IMG/VR virus record: IMGVR_UViG_3300046007_006437
Location: 1-42,390 of that record
DNA from: a virus
Strand: one strand, 5' to 3'
DNA: 42,390 nucleotides
Position numbers and translations under genes: made by a program. Positions 25,513 through 32,435 of this stretch are shown in pieces. The notes under the pieces were generated by a model. It saw nothing but the letters and a program-made list of their open reading frames with translations, made no database searches and was not told the origin of the DNA. The number at the start of each line of letters is the position of its first letter. Position 1 is the first letter of the stretch.

Positions 25513-26076
25513 TTACCAGAAGTAGCTTACATCACAAAGCTTACCATCCATCTCATCACCGTCTAAGATAATGTTCTTACCGTTGATATTAAGAATGGAT
25601 TTAGATAATACAACACCGATGTTATGAATATAAAGCTCTTCGACACGTTTAATGTTATGATTATTAACCGATATCCTATCACCTTCAATTTTAAGGTTAT
25701 ATTCAGTGTCCGTAGAGTACACTTGGTCTGATATGTTAGGTAATGTTAAATCACGATTTTTTATGTCAGTAGCATTGATTATTTTGTCAATTGAACCATT
25801 TTCACGCTTTTCAATGATGAATAACAACTTCCTATTTGCTAGGTTCTTAAGTAGAATATCACTCACCTCATATTTTTCATTGAAGATATCGTAATAAAGA
25901 TAATTTATACCTATAACAGGTAAATCTACAACGGACTCTTTGATTACATGAGCGCGTCCTGTTGTATGATCTAGTAGAGCACCAGCTGATATATAAGCTA
26001 CACCCGATATAGAGGTCCTATAGGCGTCGATTGTCAACCCTTTAAGGTCGATCTGAGATATTGGAATAGCATCCAT
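25513..26076 (-). CDS. unknown beta-rich, probably virion-associated protein
   Basis: 187 aa starting MDAIPISQID. No family recognised. The N-terminal ~90 residues ('ISGVAYISAGALLDHTTGRA', 'VIGINYLYYDIFNEKYEVS') resemble a beta-sandwich or barrel, and the C-terminal half is beta-rich and Asn/Ile/Asp-rich ('NHNIKRVEELYIHNIGVVLS'). An AATAAATA box at 26102-26109 is 26 nt upstream. Together with the fibre gene that follows, this puts it on the late structural side of the boundary with the replication genes. It could be a head-decoration, baseplate or fibre protein. Confidence 0.55.
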   Translation of the reverse strand: MDAIPISQIDLKGLTIDAYRTSISGVAYISAGALLDHTTGRAHVIKESVVDLPVIGINYLYYDIFNEKYEVSDILLKNLANRKLLFIIEKRENGSIDKIINATDIKNRDLTLPNISDQVYSTDTEYNLKIEGDRISVNNHNIKRVEELYIHNIGVVLSKSILNINGKNIILDGDEMDGKLCDVSYFW

Positions 26077-26101
26077 AAATACTCCTTTCTTTAGTTAGAA
26101 G

Positions 26102-26109
26102 TATTTATT
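26102..26109 (-). promoter_or_regulatory. late-type promoter, one change (AATAAATA)
   Basis: Minus strand AATAAATA overlaps the last codons of the 141-aa gene, 26 nt upstream of the ATG at 26076. Confidence 0.45.
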
Positions 26110-26530
26110 TGATTCCTTCTATGAACTCTTCAACTTTAGCTCTATCATAGAAGTCAAGATGATATAGCTCTTTTGTAGGTTCTTTGATGATAAGAACGTC
26201 ACGATCAACGTCATATACATAGATATAAGGTACAACATCTTCTTTTAGGTAATCGTCCAGCTCTTTTAGTGTCATCTCATTTCGATTAGACCCTGCAAGT
26301 GATTTATCAACTTTGATAAAGTCATCGTCGATATACACTAAGCTAAAGTATGATTGAGTAGCATAAAAGTCACCGATGAATTGATGTCTATCTCTTAAAA
26401 TCCGCTTAATGACACTAAGACCAGTATACTTCATTTCAGGATCTCTCTGTACAATGATGTAATATATTTTGCCATTATCATATAGACATAATAGGCATTG
26501 TTCGTCAAATTCTCTCTCATATTCGTACAT
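26105..26530 (-). CDS. unknown protein downstream of the helicase gene
   Basis: 141 aa starting MYEYEREFDE, with AAAGGA at 7 nt. Mixed alpha/beta, acidic, with strands 'CLLCLYDNGKIYYIIVQRD' and 'PYIYVYDVDRDVLIIKEP' around a helical middle. No catalytic motif and no known family. It starts 10 nt after the gp41 stop, so it is expressed with the replicative helicase. A replication-related or nucleotide-metabolism role is possible but unproven. Confidence 0.55.
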   Translation of the reverse strand: MYEYEREFDEQCLLCLYDNGKIYYIIVQRDPEMKYTGLSVIKRILRDRHQFIGDFYATQSYFSLVYIDDDFIKVDKSLAGSNRNEMTLKELDDYLKEDVVPYIYVYDVDRDVLIIKEPTKELYHLDFYDRAKVEEFIEGIK

Positions 26531-26540
26531 ATTTATTCCT

Positions 26541-27926
26541 TTATTTGAAATTAAGGACAGAAAAGTCTAAGCTATTTTCTTGTCCTTTATTAGATAACAT
26601 ATCAAGTCCTACAGTCTCCGGGAGGCTCATACCCGAGTTAATCGTTTTTGCAGCTTCCATATCTTCTTCAACATCAAAGAATCTAGCTCTTGTATAATCG
26701 ATCCCTACCATCTGAGATTTCAGGATACCAGTGTTACGATTCTTAAGGAACTTCCAATACATTCGCCCATTCTCTTTAAGCACATCGTCAGTAATCATCG
26801 CAATGAATACGTCAGCTGTTTGAACGATACCTAATGAATCGGCGATAGTCTCTAACCCAGCCTCTTTATTACCATAAGCTGAACGATTTAACTGTGCAGC
26901 AGTCAATACTGGAACGTTATATTTTTTTGATAGAGCATGTAGTTCTTCGGCTATAGCTTTATAGAACGCATATCCTCCACCTGCTTGTGCTATAGTCAAC
27001 CTAGCAGAACTCATCAATGTCAGGTAGTCGATTACAATAATGTCAGGTACGAATCCTTTATTGACAATCAAGTCCTCTAATAGAGCTTCTAGTTTGAAAG
27101 TGTTAAGAACACCTGCTGGATACTCTTTAATAATCATATCACCCAAATAGTCTTTGATGCTATTAAACTTTTGTCTAAACACATCAAGTTCAATATTCTT
27201 GATCTCATTTGAATTGATATCCAGGATGTTCGAGTCAATACGCTTACCGATCTCTTCTTCACTCATTTCAAGAGGTAAGAACAATACCTTTTTCTTTTTA
27301 AGTGCTAGAGCAGATGCTATAGATATAAGACCCATAGATTTACCTACGTGTGATGGAGCACCTAAAACGTTAAGAGTCTTAGGTTTGAAACCACCACCTA
27401 GGATTTTATCAATTGTCTCCATACCAGATGTAAGACCGATGTTCTTTTTGTGGTAGTACTCAAGCCGATGTTCTAACGATTCATTATAATTCAAACCTAC
27501 ATCAGTGTCGAATCGTATCTTAAGGGCATCGGAAACAAAACCCAAAATACGTTCAAATTGACTCTCACCTTTTTGAATCATATCAGCCGACTTAAGAATG
27601 GCATCAGTCATCTCTACACGTTGTACATATTTTTCAGTTTCATTTAACAAAAAATCATTATTTTCTACTTTATCATCTGTTAGAACTTGCTTGTAAAAAG
27701 AGATGACGCTATCTTTAACCTTGTCATTCAAGCTTGTTGAGTTCTTAAGAATCAACCCTAACTCTTTTTTATTGGGTGCTTTACCATATTCAGTAGAAAA
27801 ATCTTTAATGGCTTTAAATAACTCTTGAGCTTCGATGCTTTGAAAATGTTTAGAGGTTAAGAAAGGAAGTACTGTTCTATAGTACTCCGAATTGTCTAGC
27901 AGATTACGTAAGATGATTTCTTGCAT
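26541..27926 (-). CDS. 41: replicative DNA helicase, DnaB family, gp41-like
   Basis: 461 aa (T4 gp41 is 475). It unwinds the lagging-strand template at the replication fork as a hexamer. The N-terminal helical domain (1-165) is followed by the RecA-type core. Walker A is 'GAPSHVGKS' (189-197), the helicase acidic strand is 'VLFLPLEMSEEE' (about 214-225), and Walker B is 'PDIIVIDYLTLM' (about 294-305). 'PVLTAAQLNRS' is DnaB motif 4, with the sensor Gln, and the arginine-finger region lies near 'KFLKNRNTG'. The C-terminus is Asn/Ser-rich. A middle-type promoter (27954-27976) puts the start of transcription about 21 nt upstream of the ATG, so it can be made independently of the operon from gp46. 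The 141-aa gene follows at 10 nt. The gp61 primase is not in this window. Confidence 0.95.
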   Translation of the reverse strand: MQEIILRNLLDNSEYYRTVLPFLTSKHFQSIEAQELFKAIKDFSTEYGKAPNKKELGLILKNSTSLNDKVKDSVISFYKQVLTDDKVENNDFLLNETEKYVQRVEMTDAILKSADMIQKGESQFERILGFVSDALKIRFDTDVGLNYNESLEHRLEYYHKKNIGLTSGMETIDKILGGGFKPKTLNVLGAPSHVGKSMGLISIASALALKKKKVLFLPLEMSEEEIGKRIDSNILDINSNEIKNIELDVFRQKFNSIKDYLGDMIIKEYPAGVLNTFKLEALLEDLIVNKGFVPDIIVIDYLTLMSSARLTIAQAGGGYAFYKAIAEELHALSKKYNVPVLTAAQLNRSAYGNKEAGLETIADSLGIVQTADVFIAMITDDVLKENGRMYWKFLKNRNTGILKSQMVGIDYTRARFFDVEEDMEAAKTINSGMSLPETVGLDMLSNKGQENSLDFSVLNFK

Positions 27927-27953
27927 AATATTCCTTTGTGAGAATTATAATGT

Positions 27954-27976
27954 ATTATACACGAATCTTTGTTAAA
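27954..27976 (-). promoter_or_regulatory. middle-type promoter of gp41: TTTAAC-N11-TATAAT
   Basis: The box TTTAAC (27971-27976) and TATAAT (27954-27959) are separated by 11 nt. It ends one base before the stop of the DHH gene (27977). The expected start is about 21 nt upstream of the ATG at 27926. Confidence 0.65.
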
Positions 27977-28915
27977 TTATTGGATGCTTTCTTGTATGAA
28001 GGATATTAGTTCATCGATTTGATCTTCTACACTTGAACCATTTGAATTGAAGCCGAAGACCTGACGATGAGCATGATAAAATGTTATATTATGACTTTCA
28101 AAGAACTTGAAGAAAAGCTCAGTATAATCCTTGACCTCATAGTCTTTCAGTTTATTGGATAATCGTACACTGAAATTTAGGTTTGAACTGATAATGATGC
28201 TAATAGGTCGATTTAAACTATTCTGTAACAATGATTTATATCGATCTATATGTGCTACACATATCTTATCATCGTAATATATAAGAGAGTTATTATCAAT
28301 ATTAGACACGAAGGTATTCATTTTATCTCTAACCTTAAGCTCTTTGTTCTTTAGATAATCACTAATCTTACCGTAGTTGCTAATATTGTTTAGGAAGTCC
28401 CAATGGTCTACACTCTCATATAGCTCATTCAGTACAAGAGCATCATAAAACATCGAGCTATCATCTATCCACATGTCATATACATTGATTAGATCAATAA
28501 TCTCCTTTAGTCTGTTAGCATTGATGTTATAGTAGTAGTACAGTATTGAAGCAGAACATCTTTTATCGTCAAACACATCTATGAAGTTCTTAGGTGCCAT
28601 CTTTACAATGGCATTCTCTTTTTGGGTCCTTATATGATGATCGGCATATACGAACTTTACAAGAGGGTTCATAGTAGCAATATGAACGAGTTTATCGAGT
28701 TCTATATGGGTCATTGATATATCGCTAATTATTATGAGATTTTTGCTTTTATCGTAAGAGAGAAGGTCTTCTAAATCTGTGAGGGTTTGTTTTAAAATGT
28801 TATATGAAGTAGTATGGAAGTGTACATCTTGAAATTGATGTCGCAGGATGAGTTGACACCCTACCCCATCAAGGTCTTTATGTGTAATAGATATAATGCT
28901 TTTCGATGTCTCCAT
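27977..28915 (-). CDS. DHH-family phosphoesterase
   Basis: 312 aa starting METSKSIISI. The DHH motifs are in order: 'THKDLDGVGC' (H12, D14, D16), 'IISDIS' (D65), 'YADHHIRT' (DHH 92-94) and 'FDDKRCSAS' (D116/D117). These bind the two manganese ions in RecJ, nanoRNase and pAp-phosphatase enzymes. The C-terminal region ('LNFSVRLSNK', 'VFGFNSNGSSVEDQIDEL') may be a diverged DHHA1 substrate domain, but the usual GGGH element is not seen. Likely activities are 5'-3' exonuclease, oligoribonuclease or 3'-phosphonucleotide phosphatase. The setting between gp62 and gp41 favours DNA or nucleotide metabolism at the fork. Its start codon lies within a 9-bp hairpin (28912-28936), suggesting translational control. 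Confidence 0.85.
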   Translation of the reverse strand: METSKSIISITHKDLDGVGCQLILRHQFQDVHFHTTSYNILKQTLTDLEDLLSYDKSKNLIIISDISMTHIELDKLVHIATMNPLVKFVYADHHIRTQKENAIVKMAPKNFIDVFDDKRCSASILYYYYNINANRLKEIIDLINVYDMWIDDSSMFYDALVLNELYESVDHWDFLNNISNYGKISDYLKNKELKVRDKMNTFVSNIDNNSLIYYDDKICVAHIDRYKSLLQNSLNRPISIIISSNLNFSVRLSNKLKDYEVKDYTELFFKFFESHNITFYHAHRQVFGFNSNGSSVEDQIDELISFIQESIQ

Positions 28916-28936
28916 AAAACTTCTTTCGTTTTATGG
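28912..28936 (-). promoter_or_regulatory. hairpin sequestering the start codon of the DHH gene
   Basis: CCATAAAAC and GTTTTATGG pair perfectly over 9 bp around a 7-nt loop (GAAAGAA on the mRNA). The ATG at 28915 lies in the 3' arm and the purine-rich loop is the only ribosome binding site candidate. A transcript from the GATAAATA box would start near 28932 and lose four base pairs. Confidence 0.6.
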
Positions 28937-28937
28937 T

Positions 28938-28945
28938 TATTTATC
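28938..28945 (-). promoter_or_regulatory. possible late-type promoter (GATAAATA)
   Basis: One change from TATAAATA, in the gap between gp62 and the DHH gene. Its location relative to the start-codon hairpin resembles the T4 genes e, soc and 49, where late starts remove an inhibitory arm. Confidence 0.35.
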
Positions 28946-29417
28946 ATGCCCGTCCGTGACGATACATGTCTTTAATTCGTTTAACCTCTTCTTCAGGTAA
29001 TACTTCTAAGTACTCTAATGCTTGTCTATCATTACATTTATAGTAGTGGCATAGGTTCTCTAGGAACTGTTCATCTTCGAACTTATCCTTCTTGTTAAAA
29101 CGAATGTATCGTATCGACTCTGGCATCATATATCTCATGAACCAGTATTCCCATTTCTTAGGAATGTTTTTCCTGACGTTCAGCTCACTTACTAAAATCA
29201 ATCCAGTAGGATCATTAGAGAAATATCTAAGGAAAAGATAAGGTGGGATTTTATCATATTCATCCTCTGCCGGTATGAACTTACGATCTACGGCAGATGA
29301 GATAATGTGAAACACATTATGCTCTTGAGCTTTCTTCTCTGCCTTTTGTTCTTCAATCTCTTCTTTGATCTTGTCCTGAACAGTCTGTTGTTTTACACCT
29401 AGACCCCAATCATCCAT
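28944..29417 (-). CDS. 62: clamp-loader small subunit, gp62-like
   Basis: 157 aa (T4 gp62 is 187). In T4, one gp62 with four gp44 subunits opens and loads the sliding clamp. Family-like features, in order: a charged N-terminal helix, 'NVFHIISSAVDRKFI' (family: FFeIIgAINnKk), 'PPYLFLRYFSNDPTGLILVS' (family: FmvnraLSyFpd.I), 'NVRKNIPKKWEYWFMRYMMP' (family: Y.yL...vpkrkR), and 'NLCHYYKCNDRQALEYLEVL' (family: i...Y.vn..kA.ey..iL). The pattern matches across its length, but identity is low. It is 8 nt after the AAA gene, which separates it from gp44; in T4 44 and 62 are adjacent. Confidence 0.75.
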   Translation of the reverse strand: MDDWGLGVKQQTVQDKIKEEIEEQKAEKKAQEHNVFHIISSAVDRKFIPAEDEYDKIPPYLFLRYFSNDPTGLILVSELNVRKNIPKKWEYWFMRYMMPESIRYIRFNKKDKFEDEQFLENLCHYYKCNDRQALEYLEVLPEEEVKRIKDMYRHGRA

Positions 29418-29425
29418 ATATCACC

Positions 29426-30616
29426 TCAAATTCCTATAGTTCTTCTTTTGTTTCTGAAAGAATGAATTTTAGATATGCCATCTCTGAGCAAGTATTCACC
29501 CAACTCTTCTTCACGTTCATTCATCTTAATTTTAAGCTTGATCTCTGCACCTAATTCAGAAGGTAGTATAACATCTTTTTCCTTAAACAACTCTTCAAAA
29601 TCGTCATCGGTTAGATTTTTACTTAGCCAAATTTCTTTTGCTTCATCATGTGATAGAGCTTGAAGTTCCAAAATATCGAATGTTCTTCCTCTACGTAGTA
29701 CAGCAATATCAATGTCGTCTACACTTCTATTAGTAGTGATTATCAATTTTGTTGAGTTCTCATTAATCCCGTCTGTAAATGATAATAGCTGACTAATGAA
29801 CTTCTTACGGTTGACATCTTCATTTGTCATCGTATCCGAATCTCTAGGTAGAAGACAGTTATCAGCGTCATCCAGGAATATTAAGTTATAGCTTAGTTTG
29901 TTAATCGATTCCCAAAAAGAGTCACTTGCTAAAATGTCTTCGTTCTTGATGTATGCTACTTTGAAGTATGATTCGGATGTAACTGAATCTACATTTAGTT
30001 CGAATAAGTCTGGGTTCTCAAACATAAATTTCTCGTACAAAGCTACGAGTTTAGTTTTACCCACACCGGGTTGACCTACTAACATAAGGATGCTTTCAGA
30101 GCTTAGGCTAAACTTCTTGAATAGCACATCAGTATTGAGATATGGATAATATGCCTTAGTAGCATCGACAATATCAATATAGTTTTTAAACTCTTTACGA
30201 GTCTGCAATCCAGACTGAGGATCGGCATAGAAGCTATCAACTTCAAGATATACATCCGATGACCCAGGTTCAAAATTTCTCATCATTTTATACAGGTCAT
30301 TTGCTATATGATATTCACTTGCATATATGTTACACGTATATGCTTTGTTCTTATGTTCCAATACAGCTTCGATAAAAAACTTACCTTTATCTTCAATATA
30401 GTAGTACTTAGAGACGGTGTTTAGGTCGATAAAGTCAATCTTTACATCTGTATGTTCAGTCCTAATGTAATCCACAAGTTCGCTTATCTTCTCATCTGAT
30501 ACCGATGCATTGACAATCGGAAAAGAATAGTGATCCGCTATATAATTCTGTAGTATCACATCTTCTAATGCCGCATAGCTATCACATACTACACTAATTC
30601 TTGATTTATTGTTCAT
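29426..30616 (-). CDS. AAA+ ATPase inserted between clamp-loader genes
   Basis: 396 aa from the ATG at 30616. An ATG two codons earlier (30622) overlaps the AAGGA binding site, so the second start is preferred. The N-terminal ~170 residues are of unknown fold. An AAA+ module follows (positions counted from 30622): Walker A 'GQPGVGKT' (183-190), Walker B 'LIFLDDAD' (about 247-254), sensor 1 'LIITTNRS' (about 293-300), and 'LRRGRTFDI' with the paired arginines of the classic AAA family (309-317). It resembles proteasome-ATPase or FtsH-type AAA domains more than clamp loaders, but has no protease motif. It sits in one operon between gp44 and gp62. It may remodel replication or recombination complexes. 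Substrate unknown. Confidence 0.8.
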   Translation of the reverse strand: MNNKSRISVVCDSYAALEDVILQNYIADHYSFPIVNASVSDEKISELVDYIRTEHTDVKIDFIDLNTVSKYYYIEDKGKFFIEAVLEHKNKAYTCNIYASEYHIANDLYKMMRNFEPGSSDVYLEVDSFYADPQSGLQTRKEFKNYIDIVDATKAYYPYLNTDVLFKKFSLSSESILMLVGQPGVGKTKLVALYEKFMFENPDLFELNVDSVTSESYFKVAYIKNEDILASDSFWESINKLSYNLIFLDDADNCLLPRDSDTMTNEDVNRKKFISQLLSFTDGINENSTKLIITTNRSVDDIDIAVLRRGRTFDILELQALSHDEAKEIWLSKNLTDDDFEELFKEKDVILPSELGAEIKLKIKMNEREEELGEYLLRDGISKIHSFRNKRRTIGI

Positions 30617-30618
30617 TT

Positions 30619-31587
30619 TCATCCTTGATTGAATTTAATATTCATATCCATCATCATTTTAGTACAAAATGCAGCGATGTTAATATGCTCGTCTCTTGCT
30701 CTTGATGCCAAGTCCATATAAGTTGACAGTAACAATATGACATGAGGTATTGATGCTTCAGGGAACAACTCTTCCATGTGTTTGTAAATATATGTAAACA
30801 ACGAACTAGGATCTGTAAGATCGTTTGTAAGTTTAAGCATAGTCTTGAAGTTTTTCTCTTTGATAGAATCCATGATGTCTTCTTTAAGCTTATCAATTTC
30901 AATGTACTTAGAGTCTAGGACAAGTTTGCTATCAATTACCGACTTCTGCATAAACATAGTCATTTCACGAATAGAAGGATAAAAGTTCTTGATGATTTTT
31001 TGAATGTCGGCTTTATCGTACTCGACCTTCTCATTCTCTAAAATCCAAGTCAATCGCTGATAAATTGCTACACCCAATTCTTTTTTATGTTTGGCAAAAA
31101 TCTCATCAAAGTCAAAGTTACTTAAACGATTCTGAACAGGTTTAATTACTCGTTCCTTATAGTTACCAGTAAGGATGAAACGGCAGTTTTTAGCATATGT
31201 CTCAATATCTCCACGGACGGCATATTGAGCACCATTAACAACCGATGTTAGATTGTCAGCCTCATCCAGTACAACTATCTTAGGTCTACCATCCATTGAT
31301 ACTGAAGATGCGAAGTTAGCGATCTTACCACGAAACGTTTCAACCCCACCATCTTTAGATGCGTTAATCCAAAGAATGCTAGCACCGATCTCTTTTGTGA
31401 GTGCGTTTGTCATAGATGTCTTACCCAAACCAGGTGTGTTACCCCAAATACCCAAGTTAGGAATCTGTCCATCAGCAATCCATGTATGTAACTGTTTTTT
31501 GATACTTTCAGGTATGATTAAGTCATCAATAGTCTGAGGTCTGTATTTCTCAGCCCAAATGTAATGTTTCGTATCTATAACTTTCAA
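30619..31587 (-). CDS. 44: clamp-loader large subunit, gp44-like (TTG start)
   Basis: 322 aa (T4 gp44 is 319). An AAA+ ATPase that loads the sliding clamp with gp62. 'WAEKYRPQTIDDLIIPE' (11-27) is the clamp-loader N-terminal box, followed by Walker A 'GNTPGLGKT' (49-57), Walker B 'IVVLDEADN' (about 104-112), sensor 1 'RFILTGNY' (136-143) and 'IKPVQNRLSNF' (148-158). In gp44 and other clamp loaders the last motif carries Ser-Arg-Cys; here it is Asn-Arg-Leu, so only the arginine finger is kept. The only start with a good binding site (AAGGAG at 5 nt) is a TTG at 31587, and there is no ATG nearby. It overlaps the AAA gene region by four bases at 30619-30622. No gp45 gene precedes it. Confidence 0.92.
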   Translation of the reverse strand: MKVIDTKHYIWAEKYRPQTIDDLIIPESIKKQLHTWIADGQIPNLGIWGNTPGLGKTSMTNALTKEIGASILWINASKDGGVETFRGKIANFASSVSMDGRPKIVVLDEADNLTSVVNGAQYAVRGDIETYAKNCRFILTGNYKERVIKPVQNRLSNFDFDEIFAKHKKELGVAIYQRLTWILENEKVEYDKADIQKIIKNFYPSIREMTMFMQKSVIDSKLVLDSKYIEIDKLKEDIMDSIKEKNFKTMLKLTNDLTDPSSLFTYIYKHMEELFPEASIPHVILLLSTYMDLASRARDEHINIAAFCTKMMMDMNIKFNQG

Positions 31588-31596
31588 TGTTTCTCC

Positions 31597-32181
31597 TTAT
31601 AAATCAGTGTTCAAGTCTAGTTTTTCGATGAGAGTTTCTTTAACCTTCTCTAAATTACTCTCTTTAAATGTTAGGAAGAGGTTCATTTGTTTAATCGCTC
31701 TGATAGTTGAACCTTTAATCCTATGTTTACACAAAGTGTCGATATCAGCTCCCGAGTAAACTAGATACCACCACAATGTGTAGAATTTTATGCTTTTATC
31801 TGTATATAACTTGAACATAGTATCAACCGATACTTTTTCACTGTATCTCTCTACAATCAAATTTACATCTTCTACAATGTAACTTTTGTAGTTCATAATT
31901 ATATCTTTAAATCTCTTAACTTTGTCATCTATGTCATCTTCAATCAAATGAGATATCATACCGTTAAAAGAAGAAGGTCTTTTATCTAGCATAATCATAA
32001 GACCTAGGAGTACCATATTCTCTTTTGTCCATGTTTCGTATCTCTTGTACGGGTACATAACCTGATACTTTTCTCTCGTATCCCATTTATGTTTAGATAC
32101 TAACAACCGTCTTTTAGAGTTCTGAGAAAATGTGATATATATCCCATGTAGGACGTTGTATTGTTCGTTAAATGCTAACAT
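31597..32181 (-). CDS. possible helicase-loading protein, gp59-like
   Basis: 194 aa from the ATG at 32181, coupled as TGATG to the upstream stop; a GTG three codons earlier is the alternative. The protein is all-helical and basic. Features that fit T4 gp59 (217 aa, loads gp41 on gp32-coated DNA): an early 'LLVSKHKWDTREKY' (gp59: VIKYNWCMRVSDAAY), a central 'MVLLGLMIMLDKRPSSFNGM' (gp59: ELALIFISNLVANQDAW), 'KDIIMNYKSYIVEDVNLIVE' (gp59: GRLKQIKFKFEEDIRNIY), and a helical end. In T4, 59 and 33 are adjacent, as they are here. Identity is low and the call depends on position and pattern. It is not a sliding clamp, because clamps are beta-rich. Confidence 0.45.
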   Translation of the reverse strand: MLAFNEQYNVLHGIYITFSQNSKRRLLVSKHKWDTREKYQVMYPYKRYETWTKENMVLLGLMIMLDKRPSSFNGMISHLIEDDIDDKVKRFKDIIMNYKSYIVEDVNLIVERYSEKVSVDTMFKLYTDKSIKFYTLWWYLVYSGADIDTLCKHRIKGSTIRAIKQMNLFLTFKESNLEKVKETLIEKLDLNTDL

Positions 32182-32432
32182 CAGCTCCACTCATCAAGCA
32201 AAGACAATTTCTCTTCTACTTGCCCCCGTATAAATTTGTTTCTCTTAAAATCATCTTCAATGATTCTTAAAAAATTCTTATTTTCTTTTAACATATACCC
32301 TACGTCTTCTATTCGATATTCATTCTCGTCGCAAAATTCAAGTATGGCATCCATCCATGTCATACCTTCATTCTGTTTAAGTTTGTGTATACCGGCAAGA
32401 ACCTCATTAAAGTCCTTTGGTAACCTTTCCAT
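32181..32432 (-). CDS. late-transcription co-activator, gp33-like
   Basis: 83 aa (T4 gp33 is 112). In T4, gp33 bridges RNA polymerase and the sliding clamp at late promoters with gp55. The middle part, 'MTWMDAILEFCDENEYRIED' then 'VGYMLKENKNFLRIIEDDFK', follows the gp33 pattern M-(T/S)-(Y/W)-x-(D/E)-A-(I/V), E-(E/K)-N, (I/L)-E-(D/L)-(V/I), then a second helix ending 'FKRNKFI' (family: A..L.FL...). The C-terminus 'EKLSLLDEWS' is short, acidic and aromatic like clamp-binding tails, and shares D-E-W with gp43 and gp55 of this phage. The gene follows gp46 by 3 nt and overlaps the gp59-like gene. Its presence fits the TATAAATA late promoters in the window. Moderate confidence. Confidence 0.5.
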   Translation of the reverse strand: MERLPKDFNEVLAGIHKLKQNEGMTWMDAILEFCDENEYRIEDVGYMLKENKNFLRIIEDDFKRNKFIRGQVEEKLSLLDEWS

Positions 32433-32435
32433 TTC

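Noticed and set aside
26530-26537. AATAAATA box as a late promoter of the 141-aa gene
   Set aside because: It overlaps the start codon and ribosome binding site, so a transcript would begin inside the gene. It is a chance match in AT-rich DNA.
31597-32181. Sliding clamp gp45 assignment for the 194-aa protein
   Set aside because: It has the right position between 46 and 44, but the protein is helical and basic, while clamps are beta-rich and acidic. A gp59-like protein fits better.
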